From assembly GCA_964627125.1 (NCBI GenBank), contig CAZVJQ010000011.1:1-45121 (forward strand): a stretch of DNA of 45,121 bases, written 5' to 3'. The DNA comes from Fastidiosipila sp964627125. GTDB lineage: Bacteria; Bacillota; Clostridia; Saccharofermentanales; Fastidiosipilaceae. The notes beneath the pieces were generated by a model. That model ran no database searches. It was given only the letters and a program-made list of their open reading frames with translations, and was not told the DNA's origin. This document shows positions 7,861-16,102 of this stretch, piece by piece; position 1 is the stretch's first letter, and each line of letters opens with the position of its first letter. Both the position numbers and the translations under genes were made by a program.

Positions 7861-7885
7861 AAGCGTCGTTGCTTAATTCAGGTAC

Positions 7886-7962
7886 GGGCCTTTAGCTCAG
7901 CTGGTTAGAGCAGACGGCTCATAACCGTCAGGTCCCGGGTTCAAGTCCCTGAAGGCCCACCA
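7886..7962 (+). tRNA. tRNA with CAU anticodon (elongator Met, or Ile2)
   Basis: 77 bases including encoded CCA. Acceptor arms GGGCCTT and AAGGCCC pair fully, the anticodon stem GACGG/CCGTC closes the loop CTCATAA, and the T-arm carries GGTTCAAGTCC. The anticodon CAT fits elongator methionine or a tRNA-Ile2 whose C34 is changed to lysidine by TilS. The loop alone does not separate these. It lacks initiator features. Confidence 0.9.
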
Positions 7963-8003
7963 CTTTAAAATAAGTAAGTGATAAGCGACTAACAACTAAA
8001 TAT

Positions 8004-8088
8004 GGGGGAGTTCCCGAGCGGTCAAAGGGGGCAGACTGTAAATCTGTTATCTACGATTTCGATGGTTCGAATCCGTCCTCCCCCACCA
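8004..8088 (+). tRNA. tRNA-Tyr (GUA anticodon)
   Basis: 85 bases with encoded CCA. GGGGGAG pairs with CTCCCCC, the anticodon loop is CTGTAAA with anticodon GTA, and there is a long variable arm as expected of a class II tRNA. It lies 41 bases after the CAU tRNA and is followed by a terminator. Confidence 0.95.
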
Positions 8089-8093
8089 TAAAG

Positions 8094-8123
8094 AGCTTGT
8101 TCATTATGAACAAGCTTTTTTTT
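8094..8123 (+). terminator. Rho-independent terminator after tRNA-Tyr
   Basis: AGCTTGTTC and GAACAAGCT form a 9-bp perfect stem around ATTAT and are followed by a run of eight T, five bases after the tRNA end. Confidence 0.9.
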
Positions 8124-8198
8124 ATTCCCTTCTCTTCCCAATAACTAAATCTCTTTTAAAACAATGAATTAAAGAGTAAAATACTCTATAAGCAATTT

Positions 8199-8283
8199 GC
8201 GGGTATGGTGGAATTGGCAGACACGCTAGCTTCAGGTGCTAGTGAGTTAAATCATGCAGGTTCGAGCCCTGTTATCCGCACCA
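8199..8283 (+). tRNA. tRNA-Leu (CAG anticodon)
   Basis: 85 bases with encoded CCA. Acceptor GCGGGTA pairs with TATCCGC (one G-U), the anticodon stem CTAGC/GCTAG closes the loop TTCAGGT with anticodon CAG, and a variable arm follows. It stands after the tRNA-Tyr terminator and so needs its own promoter. TATAAG at 8187-8192 is a weak -10 candidate, preceded by a small inverted repeat AGAGTA-AAA-TACTCT (8173-8187). Confidence 0.95.
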
Positions 8284-8310
8284 GAATTCAAAACTAGAAT
8301 TGGAGTTTAT

Positions 8311-10848
8311 ATGGTAGAAAGATTAATAGATAATTTTGTTCCAGAACATTATGAAATTTTTTGGGATTTAAATAGAGAAAATAAAAATTTTCAAGGTAAT
8401 GTAAAAATAACAGGTGAAGTTTTAAAAGAAACATTTAAATTACACCAAAAAGATTTAGAGATAACTAAAGTTCTTGCTGACGGTGAAGATGTAGAATTTG
8501 AAATCGATAATGATCAAGATTCTTTAATTATTAAATCAGCTGATTTAGGTTCTGTAGTTTTAGATATAGATTTCAACGGTAATATTACAGACAATATGGA
8601 CGGTATCTACCCTTCATACTACACAGTAGATTCTCAGAAAAAAGAACTATTATCTACACAATTTGAGAGCCACTTTGCAAGACAAGCTTTCCCTTCTGTA
8701 GATGAGCCTGAAGCAAAAGCAACATTCTCAGTATCAATTAAGTTTGATGAAGAACCAGGCGAAGTAGCTCTTTCAAATATGCCTGAAATAGATAGCGAAA
8801 GTAGAAAAACTACAGGTGTTTGGAAATTCGATACTACTCCTAGAATGTCTACATACCTACTAGCATTCGTTGTAGGTGATCTACAAGGTAAAACTACTAC
8901 AACAAAAAATGGAACTCTTATAGGAGCATATTCAACCAAATCTCATGAATTAAGTTCATTAGACTTCGCTTTAGAAACAGCTAAAAATGCAATTGAATTC
9001 TTCGAAGAGTACTATGGAATTGACTATCCTCTAGCTCAATCATTACATGTAGGATTACCTGACTTCTCTGCTGGTGCCATGGAAAACTGGGGTCTTGTTA
9101 CTTATAGAGAACAATATATAGTTAACGACGACAATAGCTCACAAAGAGATTTAACTTACAGTTCTGTTGTTATTAGCCATGAGCTAGCTCACCAGTGGTT
9201 TGGAAACTTAGTAACCATGAAATGGTGGGATAATCTATGGTTGAATGAAAGTTTTGCAGACTTAATGGAGTCAATTGCTACTGATAATCTCTACCCTGAT
9301 TTTAAAGTATGGGAAGATAATCTAGCCTACTCCTACCCTGCTGCACTAAATAAGGATGCTACAGATGGTGTGCAGTCAGTTCAAACTGAAGTAAACCACC
9401 CTGATGAAATTAATAGTCTATTTGACCCTCAAATTGTATATACAAAGGGTGGTAGATTATTACAAATGCTATATTCATGGCTTAGCGAAGAAGATTTTAG
9501 AGCTGGTTTAAAACTATACTTTGATAAACATCAATATGCTAATACTGAAGGTGATGATTTATGGGATGCCTTAAGTGAAGCATCTGGTAAGGATGTTTCT
9601 AGCTTCATGAATCCATGGATTAAACAAGCTGGATACCCTATTGTTACTGTATCTTTAGAAGATGATGCAGTTAAGTTTGACCAAAGACAATTCTTTATCG
9701 GCGAACATGGTGAGTCAAGTACGCTTTGGCCAATACCATTAAATTCAAACTGGGATGGGTTAGATAATAATCTTGAAGAAAGATCATTAGTGTTAGATGG
9801 TTATGCATCTCTACGTGAGAGTAATGGTGCACCACTTCTTCTAAATCAAGAAAATAAGGTACATTACATCACTTATTACACTGGGCAGCTCTGGCAAGAT
9901 ATTTTAGATAATTTTGATATGCTAGATGATGTTACTCAATCACAAATTATCGTTGAAAGAACTTTACTTGCTAAGAGCCATGATATTTCAAATGCTGAAT
10001 TAGTTGCATTGGCTAATAAACTTCGCGATAGTAGCACTTATTTAACAGCTACTAGTTTATCTAGAGTTGATTCAAGCTTGAGTGTTTTCATTGATGAGAA
10101 TAGTGAAGAAGAAAAAACTTATAAGATCTTCATTGATAATATTTTCTCAAAACTATATGAAACTTATGGTTTAACTGCTAGAGATAGTGATGTAGCTAAG
10201 GAAGAGCAAATTAGATCATTAGTTAATAGTTATATGCTCTACGCAAATAATGATTCTCTAATTGCAGATGCCCATGAAGTATATCTTGCTAATGAAGATA
10301 ATCTTGCAGCAATTCCTGTAAGTATTAGAAGTTTAGTTTTAGGCAACGAAATGGAAAACTTCGAAACTGTAGAACTAGCTGATAAATTCATAAATTTATA
10401 TACAAATAGTAATAATGCTGGCTTCAAGAGAGAATTAAGTGCGGCTTTGGCCAGAACTAAGAATGTTGATACACTTGAGAAAATTCTAAGCAAGTGGAAA
10501 GATAAAGATTTTGTAAAACCTCAAGATTTAGCTTCATGGTATGCAAGATTCTTAGGCAAGAAATTTAGCGAGCAAACTACTTGGGACTGGTCTAGAAATA
10601 ACTGGGACTGGATTACTAAAACTTTAGGTGGCGATATGAGTTCAGATGCATTCATTACTATCCCATCCAGAGTCTTCTCAACCCAAGAAAGATTAGATGA
10701 GTATAAGGAATTCTTTAAAGATGAGTTCGATAATCCCGCATATAGTAGAAACCTCAATATGGGTGTAAAACAAATTGCTGCAAGGATTGAATTGATTAAT
10801 CACGATAAAGACAATGTATTAGCTGCAATAGATGCGCTAGTAAAATAA
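8311..10848 (+). CDS. pepN: M1-family membrane alanyl-type aminopeptidase
   Basis: Zinc metallopeptidase that trims N-terminal residues from peptides in the cytoplasm; no signal peptide is visible. The GAMENWG exopeptidase motif and the zinc motif HELAHQWFGN, followed by the Glu of NLWLNESFA, are both present. At 845 residues it is full length, with an N-terminal beta domain, thermolysin-like catalytic domain and a helical C-terminal half. The ATG at 8311 is chosen because GGAG lies six bases upstream and because a longer in-frame reading would start inside tRNA-Leu. The gene begins only 27 bases after that tRNA, so it may be transcribed as read-through from the tRNA promoter. Confidence 0.95.
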   Translation: MVERLIDNFVPEHYEIFWDLNRENKNFQGNVKITGEVLKETFKLHQKDLEITKVLADGEDVEFEIDNDQDSLIIKSADLGSVVLDIDFNGNITDNMDGIYPSYYTVDSQKKELLSTQFESHFARQAFPSVDEPEAKATFSVSIKFDEEPGEVALSNMPEIDSESRKTTGVWKFDTTPRMSTYLLAFVVGDLQGKTTTTKNGTLIGAYSTKSHELSSLDFALETAKNAIEFFEEYYGIDYPLAQSLHVGLPDFSAGAMENWGLVTYREQYIVNDDNSSQRDLTYSSVVISHELAHQWFGNLVTMKWWDNLWLNESFADLMESIATDNLYPDFKVWEDNLAYSYPAALNKDATDGVQSVQTEVNHPDEINSLFDPQIVYTKGGRLLQMLYSWLSEEDFRAGLKLYFDKHQYANTEGDDLWDALSEASGKDVSSFMNPWIKQAGYPIVTVSLEDDAVKFDQRQFFIGEHGESSTLWPIPLNSNWDGLDNNLEERSLVLDGYASLRESNGAPLLLNQENKVHYITYYTGQLWQDILDNFDMLDDVTQSQIIVERTLLAKSHDISNAELVALANKLRDSSTYLTATSLSRVDSSLSVFIDENSEEEKTYKIFIDNIFSKLYETYGLTARDSDVAKEEQIRSLVNSYMLYANNDSLIADAHEVYLANEDNLAAIPVSIRSLVLGNEMENFETVELADKFINLYTNSNNAGFKRELSAALARTKNVDTLEKILSKWKDKDFVKPQDLASWYARFLGKKFSEQTTWDWSRNNWDWITKTLGGDMSSDAFITIPSRVFSTQERLDEYKEFFKDEFDNPAYSRNLNMGVKQIAARIELINHDKDNVLAAIDALVK

Positions 10849-10856
10849 TATAATTC

Positions 10857-10904
10857 AAGAGTCCAAATCTGCTAGAAGTTTGTGGTGGAAATGGGCTCTT
10901 TTCT
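10857..10904 (+). terminator. Possible terminator after pepN
   Basis: AAGAGTCCA (10857-10865) pairs with TGGGCTCTT (10892-10900) with one T-G pair, followed by a short TTCTTA. The 26-base loop is large, so this may be a weak terminator. Confidence 0.45.
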
Positions 10905-10956
10905 TATACCTTAAAATAGTGATAGTATAGAGAATATCTTTAGATAGGAGATTTCT

Positions 10957-13530
10957 TTGCAAAAATCCAATAGACATGACAACAATATAATTCATATGGG
11001 AGCTCGTAATTTAGTCGAGTCCATGTATAGAAGTGGAAGCATTAATAGAATTTCCTATAGTTCATTGTCTGCAAGAGAAGGAACTAGAACTCATCAAGCT
11101 TTCTATAATAGATTGAGCGATGAATACAGGACTTATAAGATTAATAGTGAATATAGCTTGAATTATTTGGGATACTTTTCGGATGAGAGAGTTCTTCATG
11201 ATGAGCTAACTGCTGTCACAAATAATAAGCTCGAAATTGATGGAATTGAAGTATCAGGGCGAGCAGACTTATTGCTTTTGCCAGTAGATGATCCAAATGT
11301 TGTGTCATTTAATAATTTTGAAGATTATCCAGAAGTTCCATTTATTATGGAAGTTAAAACTGTCAATAGACCCTTGAATGAGATAAACCCTAATGGTGAA
11401 AAGATTCACTGGTATCAGGCGAAATTGTACTCATTCATGTATTGGAATGAGCAAATTAAGACTGGTGTCGATATTCCAAGTTCTATTCCCTACGCTTTAG
11501 CCTATGTGTCGGTTGAGACATTAGATTCTGAATTTTTATTTGAGTGGACAACTTGGGAAGAATTGAGCCAATGGTTTACTGACACTTGCTACTCCTACCT
11601 CTCATTAGCTATAAATATCCAAGAGAGAATTAAGTTAAGAGATGAAAGTATAGAGAACTTAACTTTCCCTTATGAATATATGCGCTCTGGCCAAAGCGAA
11701 CTAATCCAACAAGTAGCAAACTCAGTATCTAGAATGACCCCGCTAATTGCTCAGGCTCCTACTGGTACAGGAAAAACTATATCTACTCTCTACCCTGCTA
11801 TCCAAGAGCTTCCAGATAGCATGTATGAGCATATTTTCTATTTAACTGCGAAGAACTCAACTAAAATAGCGGCTGAGAATACCTTGAAGGACTTAAGGAA
11901 GAATTCATCACTTTTTCTAAAGTCAATTACAATTACTGCTAAGGAAAAGATATGCCCTTATCATAAGGAAAGTACCGATTGTCCATATTCAATTAATTAC
12001 TATGATAATTTGCCAGACGCTCTGGAGGAGCTTTGGCCGGTGCAAGATTTGGATGCATCTATAATTATGAAGGCATCTGAGAAACATAAAGTTTGTGCAT
12101 TTGAATTGAGTTTAGACTTAGCATTGCAGTGCGATGTAATAATTGCGGATTATAACTATGCATTTGATCCTAAGGTGCAATTGGAGCGATTTTTTGGAAA
12201 GAGTGCAGGTTCTCAGATTTTGCTCGTTGATGAGGCTCATAACCTTGTGGATCGTTCTAGAGAGATGTATTCAGCATCATTGGATAGTAATAGTTTTAAC
12301 TATGCACTGTCTGTTATTCCGAGTGAAGTTCTAAAGATTTATGGTTTAACTCAAAATATTGTGGATTATTTCAAGCAATTAGATGATGCATTTAAAGCCA
12401 ATGAAGATGGTTTTGATAAATTGGAAGCTAGTCCAGAAGGTGATGTTAGAGTTGTTTCTACTGATGATTTCAGAGCAACTACTAATCCATTGAAGAATTT
12501 TGCAGCTCTCTTATTGCCATGGGTTCAAGAAGCAAGATTATTATTAGAATCGTTGGATAATCCCAAACTTGAAAGATTCTTCATTGAGTTAATTGGAGAA
12601 TCTAAATTCTTTATGAGAATTATTGATGAATTCTGGTCAATGAGCTATATATCTGCAGCTAGAAAAACTAATAAAGGAGTATATATTAGAATTATCTGTC
12701 TGGATGTTTCTGAGCAGTTGTCAGCAAGCTATATTAACAAGCATGCAGCTGTCTTCTTCTCTGCAACCTTAAGACCTATTGAATACTTCCAAGCCAATTT
12801 CTGTGGAAATGAGAGAGATAATAGACCATATACATTAGAGCTATACTCTCCCTTCCCACCAGAGAACTTAGAAGTTTATACTGCCAAGCATATACAGACT
12901 ACTTATAAAATGAGAAATCAAACGGCATCTGAGCTCGCTAAAACTCTAGCCTTAACTATTTTATTAAGACGTGGCCAGCAATTTATTTATTTCCCTTCAT
13001 TTACATATATGAAGATTGTTACACCTCTCCTTAAGAAGATTTTAAATGGTCAAAACATAATTTGGGCGGAACAAAAATCTGGAATGAGCAACAAAGAACG
13101 TGAAGATTTCTTAAAGCTCTTTGAAAATCCTAGCGAGGATAAAACTGTTGTAGGGTTCGTAGTATTAGGTGGAATTTTTGGTGAAGGTATAGACTTAGTT
13201 GGAAAGAGTTTAACAGGAGTTTCAATTGTAAGTGTAGGACTACCTCAAATCAGTCCTGAGAGAAATATTATGAGTGAGTATTATAATTTCATCTACAATC
13301 AAGGATTTAATTTCGCTTATATATTCCCTGCTATAAATAAGGTTTTACAAGCAGCAGGTAGATTAATCCGTTCTGAAACTGACCAAGGTTTTATTTTATT
13401 GATAGATGAAAGATTTTCCAAACCTGAGTATAGGAATTTATTACCAGAGGACTGGGATATACAAGAAGTTGAAAGTTCAGCCGAATTAAAGGACTTATTA
13501 TTGGAGAACAAGCTTGATACTCATATTTAG
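10957..13530 (+). CDS. DinG/XPD-family helicase with N-terminal PD-(D/E)XK nuclease domain
   Basis: Predicted DNA repair motor-nuclease of 857 residues. Residues about 30-230 look like a RecB/Cas4-type PD-(D/E)XK nuclease: Asp104 in GRADLLL, Glu132-Val-Lys134 in IMEVKTVN and the QxxxY signature Gln154/Tyr158. The helicase part has Walker A APTGTGKT at 267-274, then a cysteine-rich Fe-S-like region (KICPYH, DCPYS, HKVCAFE), the DEAH box LLVDEAHN, and late motifs GEGIDLVGKS and QAAGRLIRS. This is the superfamily 2 XPD/DinG layout. The start is a TTG at 10957, supported by TAGGAG six bases upstream; the first ATG lies 13 codons later without a ribosome binding site. It is not adjacent to CRISPR genes. 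The exact substrate is unknown; a role in fork or recombination repair is inferred. Confidence 0.88.
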   Translation: MQKSNRHDNNIIHMGARNLVESMYRSGSINRISYSSLSAREGTRTHQAFYNRLSDEYRTYKINSEYSLNYLGYFSDERVLHDELTAVTNNKLEIDGIEVSGRADLLLLPVDDPNVVSFNNFEDYPEVPFIMEVKTVNRPLNEINPNGEKIHWYQAKLYSFMYWNEQIKTGVDIPSSIPYALAYVSVETLDSEFLFEWTTWEELSQWFTDTCYSYLSLAINIQERIKLRDESIENLTFPYEYMRSGQSELIQQVANSVSRMTPLIAQAPTGTGKTISTLYPAIQELPDSMYEHIFYLTAKNSTKIAAENTLKDLRKNSSLFLKSITITAKEKICPYHKESTDCPYSINYYDNLPDALEELWPVQDLDASIIMKASEKHKVCAFELSLDLALQCDVIIADYNYAFDPKVQLERFFGKSAGSQILLVDEAHNLVDRSREMYSASLDSNSFNYALSVIPSEVLKIYGLTQNIVDYFKQLDDAFKANEDGFDKLEASPEGDVRVVSTDDFRATTNPLKNFAALLLPWVQEARLLLESLDNPKLERFFIELIGESKFFMRIIDEFWSMSYISAARKTNKGVYIRIICLDVSEQLSASYINKHAAVFFSATLRPIEYFQANFCGNERDNRPYTLELYSPFPPENLEVYTAKHIQTTYKMRNQTASELAKTLALTILLRRGQQFIYFPSFTYMKIVTPLLKKILNGQNIIWAEQKSGMSNKEREDFLKLFENPSEDKTVVGFVVLGGIFGEGIDLVGKSLTGVSIVSVGLPQISPERNIMSEYYNFIYNQGFNFAYIFPAINKVLQAAGRLIRSETDQGFILLIDERFSKPEYRNLLPEDWDIQEVESSAELKDLLLENKLDTHI

Positions 13531-13534
13531 TTGT

Positions 13535-14299
13535 TTATGAGAATAGATCTAACTTAGAAATCTTATCGTAATCCTTATCGAATCTTTCAACTAGATATAA
13601 TTTAGTAAAAGCATTTAGCTCTTCTCTTAATTCTGTATTTAAGTTAAATGAGAAAGTTTTCTCCAAACTGGCTGAGAATATATATCTTAAACAAGCTAAT
13701 AATGCAGGACTAATCCTCTGGATATTGTAATTGTATCTCTCCTTAATCTTAAGAGAATCCTTTTTGCAGTACAGATTTGCAAATCTAAAATCAAAATAAA
13801 TTTCTTGTTCGTTCACTAGATTGTCGTGGCAAACATAGCAGCCATTTAGCATAGGAGCATAACCTAAATAATCACAAAGTTTTAGCTCAGCTGTGAGAGT
13901 GACAGTTTTAGGATCTTTTTCATCTCTTTCTAGCTCATAAAATGCTCTTATAATTAATTCATATAGTCTAGGGCTATCTGCAATATCTTGGCTATTATCA
14001 ATTATTATTTCAGCAATTTGTGATGCTGCTGTTAGCAGGTAAATATCACTTGGTAATTTTTTGAAAGTACTTATAGTGCTAGTGTCATTAAGTGTATATC
14101 TACCCTTATTCTCGAATAATTCAAATTCATTAAAACTAAACAATTGATTAAGACTATTTAGCTTACTAGATTTCCTTCTTATCCCTTTAGCAAATACAGA
14201 AATGATACCCAAATCTCTCGTAAGAACATTTAGGTATCTATCGTAATCTTGAAAATTTGTTAATTTGAGAATTATTCCTTTAATTTTTACATTAGCCAT
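13535..14299 (-). CDS. recO: DNA repair protein RecO
   Basis: Recombination mediator that loads RecA onto SSB-coated DNA with RecR. The N-terminal OB fold (GIILKLTNFQDYDRYLNVLT) and C-terminal helical domain fit the family; length is 254. The zinc finger normally has two CxxC or CxxH pairs. Here Cys154 and Cys157 (GCYVC) and Cys178 (LYCKKD) are present, but no fourth ligand sits at the usual spacing, so zinc binding may be weakened. The gene starts 2 bases after the era stop, continuing the phoH-pgpH-ybeY/era-recO string. Its stop lies 4 bases from that of the convergent helicase gene, with no terminator between. Confidence 0.9.
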   Translation of the reverse strand: MANVKIKGIILKLTNFQDYDRYLNVLTRDLGIISVFAKGIRRKSSKLNSLNQLFSFNEFELFENKGRYTLNDTSTISTFKKLPSDIYLLTAASQIAEIIIDNSQDIADSPRLYELIIRAFYELERDEKDPKTVTLTAELKLCDYLGYAPMLNGCYVCHDNLVNEQEIYFDFRFANLYCKKDSLKIKERYNYNIQRISPALLACLRYIFSASLEKTFSFNLNTELREELNAFTKLYLVERFDKDYDKISKLDLFS

Positions 14300-14301
14300 A
14301 A

Positions 14302-16102
14302 TTAAACAATAATATCATTTTCAGCAGGACCATTTCTTCCTTCTGTATAACCTAACTCATTAAGGATTCTATTTTGATTCTTCCAATCATCTTGGACTCG
14401 GACAAATAATTCTAGGAATACTTTAGCCTCATAGACTTCTTCAAGCTCTTGTCTAGCCTTAATTCCTATCTTCTTAATAGTCTTACCACCCTTGCCGACG
14501 ATAATACCTTTTTGAGAGGATCTACTGACTAGGATTACTGCATCTATAACAATCAAGCTTCTTTCACCTTGATTATTATTGTGTTCTTCAAACTTCTCTA
14601 TTCTTACAGCAACATCATGTGGTACTTCTTGGTATAGCTCATTTAAGATTTCTTCTCTAATAAATTCTGAAGCGATAGCCTTCTCAGATTGATCTGTATA
14701 TGCACCTTCTGAATAGATTCTAGCTTGATTTGGTAAGCGCTCACGCACCATGTCTAAAACGATATCGATATTGTCATCTTTTACAGATGAGACTGGAACA
14801 ATATCAGTTATACCGAATTTCTCACTGTATTCTGCAATTATTGGCAGCATCTTTTCTTTTATACTTATATCTGTTTTAGTAAGTAGTAGAATTATTGGCA
14901 AATCATATTCTTTAGCTCTCTTTATAGCGGTTTGTTCTACTTCAGTGATTCCACCCCTCTTACCGTCGACTAATAGCAAGACGACGTCTGCAAGCTCAAA
15001 TGCATTCCATGCTGAACTTGCCATATAACGCTCTAATTTATTAGTAGATTTTTCAATACCTGGAGTATCTATGAAAATCATTTGACTACTATCATCTTCA
15101 AGAACAGTTCTAATATTGTGTCTGGTTGTTTTAGCCTTAGGTGAAGTTATTGCTAACTTATCACCTGCTAGTCTGTTTAATAGAGTGGATTTACCAGCAT
15201 TAGGTCTACCAATAATAGCAACATAACCTGCCTTAAAATTAGGGTCTAACTCTTCTTCAACTTCTTCAGAAAATATTATTGGACCATTCTCAAGCTCTAA
15301 AACTTCAGGTTCATCTGAGTCATCTACTAGATTAATGTCCTCTTCATCTTCCATCTCTCTAGTGATTTCAAGTTTATCTAGAATCTCTTCTTGAATACCA
15401 AACATAAGTTTTTCAGCTTCTGCAGATTCTTCATGGTCAAAACCAATAATATGTAAAAATCCATGCAGTGCTAAGAAGGTTAACTCTCTTGTATAACTAT
15501 GGTCATAATCTTCAGCTTGATCAAGAGCTCTTTCTACACAAATAACAACATCACCAAGATCTAATATGTAATCTTCGATGTCTTCTATGTTTATATCTTC
15601 TTCTAGAGCTGTGTTTTCATCATCTTCTNNNNNNNNNNNNNNNNNNNNNNNNNNNNNNNNNNNNNNNNNNNNNNNNNNNNNNNNNNNNNNNNNNNNNNNN
15701 NNNNNNNNNNNNNNNNNNNNNNNNNNNNTCATCTTCTGAGAATTCTACATCTTCCAAATCAGGGTAAAAATCGAACTCTTCTAAAGAGAGGAATCTAGCA
15801 TTATGCATCTCCTTAGATGGAAACGATAAAACATCAGTAATATCATTAATATTTCTATTTTCTAGATTTAGGTTTTGAATTGTTTCTTCATCTACAAAAT
15901 GGACATTAGTTAATAATGAAACATTCTTATCCCTAATTGATTCAGGAAATACTTCATTAAAATTATCACCATATTCTTTTGTAAATACGTAATCTGCGGC
16001 TTCTTTAAGAGCCTCTTTAATATATTTATTTATAAAATCTATATTATAATTATCTTCTTGCTTGTTGAATTCTATTATCATCTGGATATGCGACCCTTTC
16101 AT
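14302..16102 (-). CDS. era: Apparent fusion of YbeY rRNA endonuclease and Era GTPase, crossing an assembly gap
   Basis: One reading frame appears to encode both proteins. The N-terminal part is YbeY: VHFVDEETIQNLN, then TDVLSFP. After the gap come LGDVVICVE and the metal motif HGFLHIIGFDH. An acidic linker of about 60 residues follows without a stop, leading into Era: G1 GRPNAGKST, G3 DTPG, G4 TKTD and a C-terminal KH domain with GIIVGKGGKTIKKIG. YbeY matures the 16S rRNA 3' end and Era binds that same end during 30S assembly, so a fusion makes functional sense. An acidic insert sits between TDVLSFP and LGDVV. The 100 N break the frame as written, but both flanks carry the same 9-mer AGAAGATGA in the same codon phase. 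The ATG at 16102 has AAGGA seven bases upstream; an ATG at 16081 is the alternative. The pgpH gene overlaps by 53 bases. Confidence 0.85.
15629..15728. other. 100-base run of N (assembly gap)
   Basis: A fixed-length placeholder inside the ybeY part. The plus-strand 9-mer TCATCTTCT occurs immediately on both sides (15620-15628 and 15729-15737). This suggests a collapsed GAA/GAT-rich tandem repeat encoding Glu/Asp. True length is unknown. Confidence 0.95.

Noticed and set aside
8254..8310. Longer N-terminus for the aminopeptidase
   Set aside because: It would begin inside tRNA-Leu; the ATG at 8311 has a good ribosome binding site.
10957..13530. A Cas4/DinG gene of a type IV CRISPR system
   Set aside because: No CRISPR repeats or cas genes in the window; surrounding genes are housekeeping.
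15620..15732. Frame break between YbeY and Era halves
   Set aside because: The shift arises only from the 100-base N placeholder (100 is not a multiple of 3). The repeated 9-mer on both sides is in the same codon phase.
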